64,000 nucleotides of DNA from Gammaproteobacteria bacterium (GTDB lineage Bacteria > Pseudomonadota > Gammaproteobacteria > Enterobacterales > Alteromonadaceae), in contig JAHKAA010000009.1 in NCBI GenBank assembly GCA_018825965.1, forward strand, positions 54,072 through 118,071. Direction: 5' to 3'. This document shows positions 27,096 to 35,671 of the stretch, one piece after another. Positions within the stretch are counted from its first letter, which is position 1, and each line of letters begins with the position of its first letter. The position numbers and the translations under genes are program-made. The notes beneath the pieces were generated by a model. It saw nothing but the letters and a program-made list of their open reading frames with translations, had not been told where the DNA came from and searched no databases.

Positions 27096-29174
27096 ATGAC
27101 TTTGTTTTTGAGACTCTTTTTCTCTGCTGTATTACTGCTGTTGGCGACAGGCTTTGTTCAGGCTCAAAGCAGTGGCTGGGTCAAAGCCAGCCATCTGAAA
27201 GCTGAGCTGGTCAGTGATCATCAGGACCTCAAACCTGGGCAGAGATTTAAACTGGCGCTGCATTTTATTCCGGATGACCATTGGCATACTTACTGGCAAA
27301 ATCCAGGAGATTCAGGCTTAGCCACCAGTATTGACTGGACTTTGCCTGAAGGTGTTACGGCTGGTGCTATCCAGTGGCCTGCTCCTATGGCTATAGCTGT
27401 ACCCCCGCTGGTCAATTACGGTTTTGAAGGCCCTACTATTCTGGTGTCGGAGTTAACGGTCCCTGCCACTTATAAAAACTCCCAACTTTTGATCAAAGCC
27501 AAAGTGGACTGGCTGGTGTGCAAAGAGGTTTGTATTCCGGCAGAGGCCGGTTTTGAGCTGAATTTGCCTGTCACCCAAACCGCTATTGAAGCCCGTGACT
27601 ACAAACAACTTTTTGAGCAAGCCAGCCAGAAGCAAGCCAGGCCTGTGTCGCTGCAAGGCCGCTATGATGTGCAAAACCAGAAGTTTTCAGCTGCAGTACA
27701 GATGCCGGAAGATTTAAAAGTATCAGCTTTTTTTGTCTCAGCGCCTGAGCTGGTGGATCATGCTGCAGCGCAGGAAATTGAATGGGTTGACGGCGAGTTG
27801 TTATTACGCCAGCAGAAAAATACCTATTTCAGTCAGGCTCCGGCCCGGTTTGAGCTGGTGTTAAATACTGTAGCTGGCCCTGTATTGCTGCATCTGCAGC
27901 ACGAAGGTATGCCGGTCGCCTCTGAACTCAGTCTGGCCAGCTTCAGCCTGCTGGATTGGTTGAGAATGCTGGTGTTGGCCGCTGCAGGTGGTTTAATCCT
28001 GAACCTGATGCCTTGTGTATTTCCAGTCTTGTCTTTAAAAGCTCTTAGTCTGGTCAATGGCCAGAATTCGACACCGCAGATCAAAGCTGAAGCTTTATGG
28101 TACAGCGCTGGTGTCATCCTTAGTTTTGTGTTGTTAGCTGCAGTATTACTGATGTTCAGAGCTGCTGGTCAGGCAGCGGGCTGGGGTTTTCAGTTACAGA
28201 ATCCATTTGTAGTTGGTGCATTGGCTTATCTGCTGTTTGTTTTGGGTTTAAGCTTATCTGGTGTGATGCAACTGGGCTCAGGCTGGATGAATTCAGGCCA
28301 GCACCTGACGCAAAAACAAGGTCATAAAGGTTCGTTTTTCACTGGTGTTTTGGCAGTGGTCGTCGCCAGTCCTTGTACAGCTCCTTTTATGGGCACTGCT
28401 TTAGGTTATGCCGCCACTCAGCCAGCCTTGGCGGCTTTGGCTATTTTTGCAGCTTTAGGCCTGGGTATGGCGTTGCCTTTCCTGCTATTGGCCTGGTGGC
28501 CTGGTTTTGCTGCTGTGCTGCCTAAACCCGGGCTTTGGATGGAAAAGCTAAAGCAATGGCTGGCTTATCCGCTGTATTTCAGTGTGGTCTGGCTGCTGTG
28601 GGTTTATGGTCGTCAGCAAGGTGTAGATGCCCTGGCATTGGCATTAGTTGGGCTGGTCCTGGTGGGCGCAGCGTGTTGGTTGTGGGGGCAACAGCAACTG
28701 CAACAAGCAGGTAAAGTCAGCAGCCTTATAGCCCTGTTGTTTGTGGCAGGCTCCATGGCTTTACTCTGGTATCCACAGCCTGTAGCTCAGAAGATTACAA
28801 AAACTGATCATGCTGAAGCCTGGTCAGAACAACGCTTAAAGCAACTGGTGCAGGAGGGGAAACCTGTACTGGTGAATATGACAGCCGACTGGTGTATTAC
28901 TTGTTTAGTCAATGAGCGGGTGGCACTCAACACAGACAGCAGCAAAGCGGCTATGGCATTGTATAACCTGACTTATTTAAAAGGCGACTGGACTAATAAA
29001 GACCCGGCCATTAGTGCCTACTTACGCCAGTTCCAGCGCGACGGTGTGCCTTTGTATGTGTTGTATTGGCCAGGTCAGCCGCCGGAAGTTTTGCCCCAAA
29101 TTTTAACGCCGGATTCATTACGTCAGGCGTTAGAGCAATTGAGCAGTAAACAACCCTTAATTACCAGTTATTAG
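27096..29174 (+). CDS. DsbD/ScsB-like thiol:disulfide reductase
   Basis: 692 residues. Carries electrons from cytosolic thioredoxin across the inner membrane. A signal peptide is followed by an N-terminal periplasmic domain with CKEVC (C141, C145), a membrane domain of about eight helices with the paired cysteines in NLMPCVFP (~305) and ASPCTAPF (~426), and a C-terminal thioredoxin domain with CITC (~600-603). The N-terminal region is larger and differently built from E. coli DsbD and is more like ScsB. A redoxin gene follows after 16 bases and is a likely electron acceptor. Confidence 0.88.
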   Translation: MTLFLRLFFSAVLLLLATGFVQAQSSGWVKASHLKAELVSDHQDLKPGQRFKLALHFIPDDHWHTYWQNPGDSGLATSIDWTLPEGVTAGAIQWPAPMAIAVPPLVNYGFEGPTILVSELTVPATYKNSQLLIKAKVDWLVCKEVCIPAEAGFELNLPVTQTAIEARDYKQLFEQASQKQARPVSLQGRYDVQNQKFSAAVQMPEDLKVSAFFVSAPELVDHAAAQEIEWVDGELLLRQQKNTYFSQAPARFELVLNTVAGPVLLHLQHEGMPVASELSLASFSLLDWLRMLVLAAAGGLILNLMPCVFPVLSLKALSLVNGQNSTPQIKAEALWYSAGVILSFVLLAAVLLMFRAAGQAAGWGFQLQNPFVVGALAYLLFVLGLSLSGVMQLGSGWMNSGQHLTQKQGHKGSFFTGVLAVVVASPCTAPFMGTALGYAATQPALAALAIFAALGLGMALPFLLLAWWPGFAAVLPKPGLWMEKLKQWLAYPLYFSVVWLLWVYGRQQGVDALALALVGLVLVGAACWLWGQQQLQQAGKVSSLIALLFVAGSMALLWYPQPVAQKITKTDHAEAWSEQRLKQLVQEGKPVLVNMTADWCITCLVNERVALNTDSSKAAMALYNLTYLKGDWTNKDPAISAYLRQFQRDGVPLYVLYWPGQPPEVLPQILTPDSLRQALEQLSSKQPLITSY

Positions 29175-29190
29175 CCACAGGAGTTACAGC

Positions 29191-29787
29191 ATGAAACTCA
29201 AGTTTGCTTTAAGTTTATCTGCGTTATTTTTTGCCGGCACTTTGTTCGCCGCACCCCAGGTAGGCCAAAAGGCGCCCGCCTTCAACCTGACAGACAGTAA
29301 AGGTCAGAGTCATTCGTTAGCTGACTTCGCTGGTAAAACTGTAGTGCTGGAATGGACCAATCACGACTGTCCTTTTGTGGTGAAACATTACAGCGGCAAT
29401 ATGCAGGGCCTGCAAAAACAATTTGGTACTGACGACCTGGTCTGGCTGACTGTGATTTCATCAGCTCCGGGCAAACAAGGCCATGTTACAGCAGCCAAAG
29501 CCGATGAGCTGACCAGCAGCCGTAACGCAACTCCGGATGCCGTTTTGTTTGATGAAACAGGCGTCACAGGCAAAGCTTATGATGCCAAAACCACACCTCA
29601 TATGTATGTAATTGATCAAAAAGGTGTATTGCAATATATGGGCGGTATCGACAGCATTCCGTCGGCCAAAGTGGACGATATTGCCAAAGCCACACCTTAT
29701 TTTTCCAACGCCTTAACAGCAGTACTGGCAGGTAATCCGGCTGATCCGGCAATAACTAAACCTTATGGTTGCAGTATTAAGTACTGA
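29191..29787 (+). CDS. Periplasmic redoxin-domain protein (AhpC/TSA-like)
   Basis: 198 residues with signal peptide ending TLFA. Thioredoxin-fold redoxin with VGQKAPAFNLTDSKGQ and a single active-site cysteine in NHDCPFVVKHY, without the resolving C-x-x-C; a second cysteine is near the C-terminus (YGCSIKY). Probable periplasmic peroxidase or thiol oxidoreductase kept reduced by the upstream DsbD-like protein, with which it shares an operon. The function is inferred from fold and neighbour. Confidence 0.88.
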   Translation: MKLKFALSLSALFFAGTLFAAPQVGQKAPAFNLTDSKGQSHSLADFAGKTVVLEWTNHDCPFVVKHYSGNMQGLQKQFGTDDLVWLTVISSAPGKQGHVTAAKADELTSSRNATPDAVLFDETGVTGKAYDAKTTPHMYVIDQKGVLQYMGGIDSIPSAKVDDIAKATPYFSNALTAVLAGNPADPAITKPYGCSIKY

Positions 29788-29806
29788 TTGAACTTTCCCT
29801 CTGAAA

Positions 29807-29830
29807 AGCCGCCTTAACCAGCGGCTCTTT
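29807..29830 (+). terminator. Probable terminator after the redoxin gene
   Basis: AGCCGC, loop CTTAACCA, GCGGCT followed by CTTTCTTT, 20 bases after the stop. Confidence 0.55.
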
Positions 29831-29895
29831 CTTTGCCTTGATAAAAAACCGGATTTACTCTTTTACCCCCGCCTTAAACAAGGTATAAGTGCGCA

Positions 29896-30753
29896 ATGAA
29901 AACTCCAAAACGCATTCAACCCCTGATCGATGAAGGTCTGGTGGATGAAGTACTCAGGCCACTGATGAGTGGCAAAGAAGCCTCCGTATACGTGGTACGT
30001 TGCGGGGACGATATTCGCTGCGCCAAAGTATATAAAGATGCCAGTCAGCGCAGCTTTAAAAAAGCTGTGCAGTATCAGGAAGGCCGTAAAGTCCGGAGTT
30101 CCAGACGGGCCCGTGCTATGGAAAAGGGGTCCAGCTTTGGCCGTGAACAAGCCGAAGAAAGCTGGCAAAACGCTGAAGTAGATGCTTTGTACAAACTGGC
30201 GGATGCTGGTGTGCGGGTACCTGTGCCTTACGGCTGTTTTGACGGCATTTTGTTAATGGAACTGATTTTAGATGCCGAAGGGGATGTAGCCCCTCGCCTC
30301 AATGATATTGAGCTGACCGCCGAACAAGCCCGCCGTGACCACAAAACCATGATGCAGGATATTCTGCGTATGTTATCTGTTGGTTTGGTGCATGGCGACT
30401 TATCCGAATTTAATGTACTGCAGGACCCACAAGGCCCTGTCATTATCGACTTGCCGCAAGCCGTAGACGCTGCGGCGAACAACAATGCACAGTGGATGCT
30501 GGAGCGGGATGTCAATAACATCACCCAGTATTACGCTCAGTTTGCACCTGAACTTGCTGCTACTAAATATGCTAAAGAAATCTGGGCCTTATTTGAAGCT
30601 GGCAATTTAAATCCAAATACCGAACTGACAGGCCAATTCGCTGAAGCAGAGCAGGCGGCTGATGTTGGCGCTGTGCTGGATGAAATCAACGCCGCTTTTG
30701 CCGAAATGCAGGAACGCAAAGAACGGCAACAGGCCGCCAATGAACCGGATTAA
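29896..30753 (+). CDS. RIO-type serine/threonine protein kinase
   Basis: 285 residues of the RIO1-like atypical kinase family found in many proteobacteria. The nucleotide loop is MSGKEASVYVVRCG with CAKVYKD supplying the lysine, the catalytic loop is LVHGDLSEFNVL and the metal-binding motif is IIDLPQAVD. Cytosolic. Substrate unknown; related bacterial proteins have been linked to stress and pathogenesis. The isochorismatase-like gene starts 13 bases downstream and is probably co-transcribed. Confidence 0.92.
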   Translation: MKTPKRIQPLIDEGLVDEVLRPLMSGKEASVYVVRCGDDIRCAKVYKDASQRSFKKAVQYQEGRKVRSSRRARAMEKGSSFGREQAEESWQNAEVDALYKLADAGVRVPVPYGCFDGILLMELILDAEGDVAPRLNDIELTAEQARRDHKTMMQDILRMLSVGLVHGDLSEFNVLQDPQGPVIIDLPQAVDAAANNNAQWMLERDVNNITQYYAQFAPELAATKYAKEIWALFEAGNLNPNTELTGQFAEAEQAADVGAVLDEINAAFAEMQERKERQQAANEPD

Positions 30754-30766
30754 CGGAGAAAACATC

Positions 30767-31312
30767 ATGTTAGTCAAGCAGATGGACAGCCTGGTATTAC
30801 TGATTGATATGCAGGAAAAACTGGCTGCTGTGATCGATCAAGGCAAAGAAGTAGAACAAGCAGCGGCCTGGGTATTACAAATTGCTGTGCAACTTGGGGT
30901 GCCTGTTCTTGCCACCGAACAATATCCACAAGGTTTAGGTGTTACTTTACCCGCTTTGGCTGAGTTAGTGCCTGAAGACCATGTGATGGAGAAAATCCAT
31001 TTTAGCGCCTTGCGTGAACCTCTGATCGCTGAGCGTTTAAAGCTAAGTGGCAAAACCCAACTGGTGATCATAGGCACCGAAACTCATGTGTGTGTGCTGC
31101 AAAGCGCCATGGATGCCTTAGCTGCCGGTTATCAGGTGTTTATTGTGGAAGAAGCAGTAGGTTCACGTACTGAACAAAACCGCCAACTGGCATTATTACG
31201 TTTACAGCAGGCCGGAGCCCAAATTATCAGTAAAGAAATGCTGGCCTTTGAATGGCTGGATAAAGCAGGTACAGATAACTTCCGTACCATCAGCAAAGGC
31301 TGGATCCGCTAA
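30767..31312 (+). CDS. Isochorismatase-family hydrolase (YcaC-like)
   Basis: 181 residues. The catalytic triad of the cysteine hydrolase superfamily is present: D14 (LLIDMQEKL), K76 (MEKIHFSAL) and C109 (GTETHVCVLQSA). No isochorismate or nicotinamidase-specific residues can be assigned by eye, so the substrate is open. The true start is the ATG at 30767 with ACGGAG upstream; the frame extends into the kinase gene. Confidence 0.88.
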   Translation: MLVKQMDSLVLLIDMQEKLAAVIDQGKEVEQAAAWVLQIAVQLGVPVLATEQYPQGLGVTLPALAELVPEDHVMEKIHFSALREPLIAERLKLSGKTQLVIIGTETHVCVLQSAMDALAAGYQVFIVEEAVGSRTEQNRQLALLRLQQAGAQIISKEMLAFEWLDKAGTDNFRTISKGWIR

Positions 31313-31339
31313 ATAGGAAGAGAAAGCGGTGAAGTTGTT

Positions 31340-31708
31340 ATGTTAAAGCTGTTGAAGATCTCCTGCTGGCGTTTTCTCGCTAGTATCAGTTTGTTGTTGG
31401 GCTTAATAGGTGTAGTTTTACCTGGTTTGCCCACTGTGCCTTTTTTACTGGTGTCTGCCTGGTCTGCAGGTAAAGGCTGGCCTCGGTTAGAACTCTGGTT
31501 ATTAGCACACCCCAGCTTAGGTCCGCCACTCAGACGCTGGCGTGAACATGGCGCAGTGCCCCGCAAAGCCAAATATATGGCGATTGGGATGATGTCCTTG
31601 TCGGTGGTTATGCTGCTGTTATCCGCAGCCCCCTTCTGGCTCAAACTTGCTTTACCAGCTTTTCTCTGTTGTGTTGCTATCTGGTTATGGCTTCGCCCGG
31701 AAGCCTGA
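31340..31708 (+). CDS. YbaN/DUF454 family inner-membrane protein
   Basis: 122 residues. Two pairs of hydrophobic segments (FLASISLLLGLIGVVLPGLPTVPFLLV and MAIGMMSLSVVMLLLSA, LALPAFLCCVAIWLWL) around the family motif GLPTVPFLL and WL..HP.LG..L..W. Function unknown. It follows the isochorismatase-like gene by 27 bases in the same direction. Confidence 0.9.
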   Translation: MLKLLKISCWRFLASISLLLGLIGVVLPGLPTVPFLLVSAWSAGKGWPRLELWLLAHPSLGPPLRRWREHGAVPRKAKYMAIGMMSLSVVMLLLSAAPFWLKLALPAFLCCVAIWLWLRPEA

Positions 31709-31719
31709 TGGTTATCTGA

Positions 31720-31746
31720 GCGGGCAGTCATAAAAGTCGCCGCTAC
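31720..31746. repeat. REP-like palindrome variant
   Basis: GCGGGCAGTCATAAAAGTCGCCGC is a degenerate member of the GGGCGACC/GGTCGCCC palindrome family described at 1838-1860. It lies between convergent genes. Confidence 0.4.
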
Positions 31747-31752
31747 GAAAAC

Positions 31753-32205
31753 TTAAAACTCTGGCTGAAAATGAAAGGCCACTGCGATGCGGTTCCAGCT
31801 GTTGATGGTGACGATGAGCGCCGTCAGGTTCAGAATTTCCTGCTCTGAGTACTGGGCTGCAACAGCAGCATAGTCTTGATCCGACACCCCTTTATCTGCC
31901 ACTAAAGTTAAGGCTTCAGTCCAGAGCAAGGCTGCCTGCTCACGGGCGGTAAAAGCAGATTTCACTTCCTGCCATGCTGGCAAAACATCTAAACGATCTT
32001 GTCGTTCACCCTCTTTTCTTGCTTCACTGGCATGCATATGCTGGCAAAAAGCACAGCCATTGAGCTGGGAAGCACGAATTTTCATTAAGTGGATCAGGCT
32101 TTTATCCAAACCAGAATCTTCCGCTGCTTTGGCAAGGCCAACCAGATGCTGCACTATAGCAGGCTGGCTTTTATAAACTTGAGTTCTGCTGATACGTTCT
32201 GACAT
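31753..32205 (-). CDS. Carboxymuconolactone decarboxylase / AhpD-like protein
   Basis: 150 residues of the alkylhydroperoxidase AhpD core family. The redox motif is CAFCQHMH (C51, C54, H58) with ASQLNGC before it, and LNLTALIVTINSWNRI follows as typical. Probable peroxidase or decarboxylase activity; not resolved. The ATG at 32205 has a GGAGG site; the in-frame ATG at 32217 overlaps that site and is rejected. It lies downstream of an AraC-type gene in the same direction, which probably regulates it. Confidence 0.9.
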   Translation of the reverse strand: MSERISRTQVYKSQPAIVQHLVGLAKAAEDSGLDKSLIHLMKIRASQLNGCAFCQHMHASEARKEGERQDRLDVLPAWQEVKSAFTAREQAALLWTEALTLVADKGVSDQDYAAVAAQYSEQEILNLTALIVTINSWNRIAVAFHFQPEF

Positions 32206-32245
32206 AAACACCTCCATTGGTTGAGGTTTTTAGTGTACAAAGAGG

Positions 32246-33064
32246 CTATGTGGAAGAATTGGAAAATTGCGACATCTTACGTTTTTTATACTGACCAGGG
32301 GTTTGCCCTGTGATACGGACAAAATGCTGATGCATATGGGCCTGATCATAAAAACCAGCTTGTTGCGCCACACTGGCTAAGTCAATAAGCGGATTGTTAC
32401 TGATTAAAAATCTCGCCAGCTTTACTTTAAACAACAGCTGTAATTGCGCCGGTGATAACCCTGTTTCCAGCTTAAACAAACGTTCAAATTGTCTGCGGCT
32501 TTTTGGCAACTGGCTGTACAAGTGCTGCAAATCGGCGGCTGGTTGTTTTAACAACGTCAGGCTTTTTTGCACCAAAGTTGTGTTCGACACCCTCTGTTCG
32601 GCCAGATGCAATAACCAGCATTCAATAGCCGTAAGCCGGGCTGGCAGATTGGGGCTATTCGCCAGTTGATCCAATAACCAATCCAGACCGACCAGATCAC
32701 ACAGGCGAATATCCAAAGCTGCTTTCGTCAGTTCTGCAGGACTAATACCCAATAACTGAAAAGCTCCAGTGGCAAGGAAACGCACACTCAGCAGATGCTG
32801 GCCTGGTAAAAATGAACTTTGGTTTAATTGCTGGCTGTAGTGAATATAGGCCGAAGGTAGCTGGTTTGGCAGGAATTCAAAAGTCAGATTACTGCCGCCA
32901 TCCGGATATTGTGGATAAGGTTGGCTGCTATCCACTTGCTCCGGAACCTGTATGGTCCAGTATTGCTGCACCCAGGGTGTTAGCTGCTCAGATGGCAGAT
33001 GCTGGCTAAAACCCAAAGCAGTCAGGCTGCTATTGGGCTGAAAATACCACTCTTGGGTGCTCAT
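32246..33064 (-). CDS. AraC family transcriptional regulator
   Basis: 272 residues. An N-terminal ligand-binding-like domain (LTPWVQQYWTIQVPE, PDGGSNLTFEF) is followed by two helix-turn-helix units at ~180-265 (KSRRQFERLFKLETGLSPAQ, VAQQAGFYDQAHMHQHFVRITGQTPGQYKK). The ATG at 33064 is preferred because GGA precedes it; the frame runs on to 33103, which would overlap the DUF4920 gene. Neighbouring AhpD-like gene is a likely target. Confidence 0.88.
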   Translation of the reverse strand: MSTQEWYFQPNSSLTALGFSQHLPSEQLTPWVQQYWTIQVPEQVDSSQPYPQYPDGGSNLTFEFLPNQLPSAYIHYSQQLNQSSFLPGQHLLSVRFLATGAFQLLGISPAELTKAALDIRLCDLVGLDWLLDQLANSPNLPARLTAIECWLLHLAEQRVSNTTLVQKSLTLLKQPAADLQHLYSQLPKSRRQFERLFKLETGLSPAQLQLLFKVKLARFLISNNPLIDLASVAQQAGFYDQAHMHQHFVRITGQTPGQYKKRKMSQFSNSST

Positions 33065-33086
33065 GCCCGTTCCGCGCGACCAGATT

Positions 33087-33551
33087 TTAATCTGCAATCT
33101 CAACAGCGACAGGCACTAACTGATACAAAGTGATGGCTTCAGTCACGCTTTGCGGATCAAAGGCTTCACCTTGTTCTTCGGCTTTATGCGCCAGATATTC
33201 GCGGGTTGATTCTAAATCCATTTTGATAGGGTCCAGCTTACCGCTGGCATAAGCAGTTTTACCTTTGGCGCTAACCGGAAACACCATATCGCCGTCTTTT
33301 ACTTTAATACGAAAAGTAGGTTGATTTTTCCCAGCAGACAACTGCATCCAGCAGCCTTTTTTCTGGCAGACCGCTTCTACAGTGCCTTTCACCGTCACTT
33401 GTTGCTGCAGGTAACTTTGTGGTTTCGCCAGAATATCAGCGACCTCAACCAGCTTGGTTTTATCGACAACACCACCAAAAGTGCTGGCTGAAGCGTTAAA
33501 AGCAGCGAAAGTCAGTGCTGTAGTCAGCAGTATTTGTTTAACTAATTTCAT
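33087..33551 (-). CDS. DUF4920 family exported protein
   Basis: 154 residues with signal peptide ending SASA. The core has GTVEAVCQKKGCWMQL with C62 and C67, the DUF4920 hallmark, followed by IKVKDGDMVFPVSAKG. The C-x4-C pair with nearby residues suggests a metal site, and the fold is likely an OB-type barrel. Function unknown. It is 22 bases upstream of the AraC gene, in the same direction. Confidence 0.87.
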   Translation of the reverse strand: MKLVKQILLTTALTFAAFNASASTFGGVVDKTKLVEVADILAKPQSYLQQQVTVKGTVEAVCQKKGCWMQLSAGKNQPTFRIKVKDGDMVFPVSAKGKTAYASGKLDPIKMDLESTREYLAHKAEEQGEAFDPQSVTEAITLYQLVPVAVEIAD

Positions 33552-33615
33552 AGTGCTTTCCTGTGCTTCTTATTCAAGGTTCAAAGCATTATGCGCTGAC
33601 GGCATCAGGCTGTCA

Positions 33616-34515
33616 TCAGCCCGGTGTATAAGGGCCATATCCCGGCAATAGTTTGAGCAAAGCCCGGCTTATCATGGCTGGGAACACAGACAAATGATCT
33701 TCGTCGGCAATAATCTGGCTTTGAATGCCCAAGCCCGGGTAACTGCGGCTTTTCAGCGTTTTCTCAAACAGCAGCGTATCGTCCACTATGCTTACTCTTC
33801 TTGCATAACGTGAACCTGGTTTTATCTGTTCATACTCAGCGGCATACAGCTGTACTCTGGCTTTTAAATCTTTGTGGTTGGTTGCGTACTGTTGCTCCAG
33901 CTTGAACATCATTTTGTCGTCAAACCACAAAGACGGGCTGCTTAAAATATAAGTATCAAAAGTATCGGGTTGGGTCAGCAGTATTTGTGCGCCTAACAAG
34001 CCACCATAAGAATGACCAACAAAAAGCTTACGTTTTGGGTCAACCTGATAGTTGTTTAATACAAAAGGGATCACTTGTTGTCGCAGGTAATCGGCATATA
34101 AAGCTGCGCCACCATAAGCTTTGGCTGTTAAATTTTTGCTCCGTTTTTTGCCATTCGCCAGAATATTGGTTGGGGTGAAATCCAGGCTGCGACTATCGGT
34201 TGGGTTATCTTCTTTGGCGTAGGACAAACCTACAATCACAAAGTCTTCAATATTCTGACCACCAGCGCCTAAACGGTTGCGGATACTACGGATCAGCGGA
34301 AAAGCGTAATTGGCATCAGACACAAAAAGTACCGGAAACTTTTTCTCTGTTTTGCCATAGGAAGGCGGTAGTTCAACCCAGACTTCGTAATGGCGGCCAT
34401 TGCTTTGAGCTGGCAACTGATGCACTTGGGTATTGGGTAATTCCCAGGCCGGAAATTGTTCTTCTGCCACTAAGTTCAGGCTGAATAAGGCACACAGAAC
34501 TATAAATAATCTCAT
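33616..34515 (-). CDS. Exported alpha/beta-hydrolase, esterase D / siderophore-esterase type
   Basis: 299 residues with signal peptide (LFIVLCALFSLNLVA). Strand and helix pattern of an esterase-D-like fold with VLFVSDANYAFP, the nucleophile elbow GHSYGG and a late histidine in DEDHLSVFP. Relatives hydrolyse formylglutathione or trilactone siderophores; the exported form favours the latter or a cell-wall ester. It follows the class C serine hydrolase with a gap of 16 bases, so it belongs to the bla-like operon. Confidence 0.82.
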   Translation of the reverse strand: MRLFIVLCALFSLNLVAEEQFPAWELPNTQVHQLPAQSNGRHYEVWVELPPSYGKTEKKFPVLFVSDANYAFPLIRSIRNRLGAGGQNIEDFVIVGLSYAKEDNPTDSRSLDFTPTNILANGKKRSKNLTAKAYGGAALYADYLRQQVIPFVLNNYQVDPKRKLFVGHSYGGLLGAQILLTQPDTFDTYILSSPSLWFDDKMMFKLEQQYATNHKDLKARVQLYAAEYEQIKPGSRYARRVSIVDDTLLFEKTLKSRSYPGLGIQSQIIADEDHLSVFPAMISRALLKLLPGYGPYTPG

Positions 34516-34531
34516 ATCGAATCCTTGTGAA

Positions 34532-35659
34532 TTAAGAGCTTAACACCTGTTGCCAGAACCATTTGGCTAAATCACCTGTGATATCGGCTTCGGCATTGGT
34601 CAGTAGCACTAAACCTATATCCTGCTCTGGTGAATAAGCAATGTAAGGCCGGAAACCATCTACAACACCGCCGTGATAAAACAGTTTATTTTCATCGTAT
34701 TGGATCACACGCCAGCCACGGCCATACCAACTGGAGACTTGTTTGAACTGCTGCCAGACCGGCCAGCGAGGTTTGCCGCGTAATTTCACCATAGGTTGTT
34801 GCAACTGAGCTAAAGCTTCAGCGCTGAATACGCCGGGTTTATGCCCCAACATGGCTATCAGATATTTGGCCATATCATTGACGCTGGCATTGACACCGGC
34901 TGCCGGATTAACCCAATAAAAGTTCGGGTCTATTTTGACAGGCCGCCAGCCTTTGCCGCCTCTTTTATGTGGCATGGCTTTGTTTTTAGTGGCTAAAAAA
35001 GGAGCATAACCCACAGAAGCTGTATTCATTTGCAGGGGGTTAAAAATACGTTCCGGCAATAATTCTTCGTAACTTTGACCAGTACCACGGTTGAGCACCT
35101 GATCCAGTAAAGAAAACACTATGTTTTGGTAGCTGTAACAAGTGCCGGGTTTGCAGCCCGGAGTCAGCTCCCGAAATTTAGGTAAAATTTGTGCCGGGGT
35201 TTGTTTGTCTTCCAGCATATTTTCATACGCATGAGGCATTAACCCGGTGCTTTGGCTCAGCACCTGATCCACTTTGATCTGGCGGGTTGCAGCTGCTGTT
35301 TTTAATTTAAACTCAGGCACATAGTTCATCAGTGGCAAATCTAAATTTACTTTGCCTTGCTGGGCAGCCAATACGCTGATGCCACCGGTAAAGGTTTTCG
35401 ACACCGAGGCCAGCCTGAATACGGTGTCGGCATCAATCTTTTCCGGTTTGCCCATAGCCCGTACACCATAACTGCCGGTGGCAATAATCTGGTTGCCACG
35501 TACTACGGCATAAGCGCCGCCCGGCACTTTGGCTTTGTTTAGCTGCACACGGAATTGCAAATCCAGCCCTTGCAGCAGTTCGGTTTGTTGCACCTGTGCT
35601 GAGGTTGAAAAAACGCAGAGCAAGAGGCCGTATAAGGTGGTTTTTATAAATAATTTCAT
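34532..35659 (-). CDS. Class C beta-lactamase-like serine hydrolase
   Basis: 375 residues with signal peptide (TTLYGLLLCVFSTSA). It has the three serine-penicillin-recognising motifs: S85-V-S-K88, Y177-Q-N179 and a YHGG element near 325 in place of the KTG box. This is the beta-lactamase / D-alanyl-peptidase / esterase superfamily. Whether it cleaves beta-lactams cannot be told; its place behind a BlaI repressor and BlaR1-like protease makes that a fair hypothesis. The gap to the BlaR1-like gene is 12 bases. Confidence 0.88.
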   Translation of the reverse strand: MKLFIKTTLYGLLLCVFSTSAQVQQTELLQGLDLQFRVQLNKAKVPGGAYAVVRGNQIIATGSYGVRAMGKPEKIDADTVFRLASVSKTFTGGISVLAAQQGKVNLDLPLMNYVPEFKLKTAAATRQIKVDQVLSQSTGLMPHAYENMLEDKQTPAQILPKFRELTPGCKPGTCYSYQNIVFSLLDQVLNRGTGQSYEELLPERIFNPLQMNTASVGYAPFLATKNKAMPHKRGGKGWRPVKIDPNFYWVNPAAGVNASVNDMAKYLIAMLGHKPGVFSAEALAQLQQPMVKLRGKPRWPVWQQFKQVSSWYGRGWRVIQYDENKLFYHGGVVDGFRPYIAYSPEQDIGLVLLTNAEADITGDLAKWFWQQVLSS

Positions 35660-35671
35660 CAGGTTGCCTTT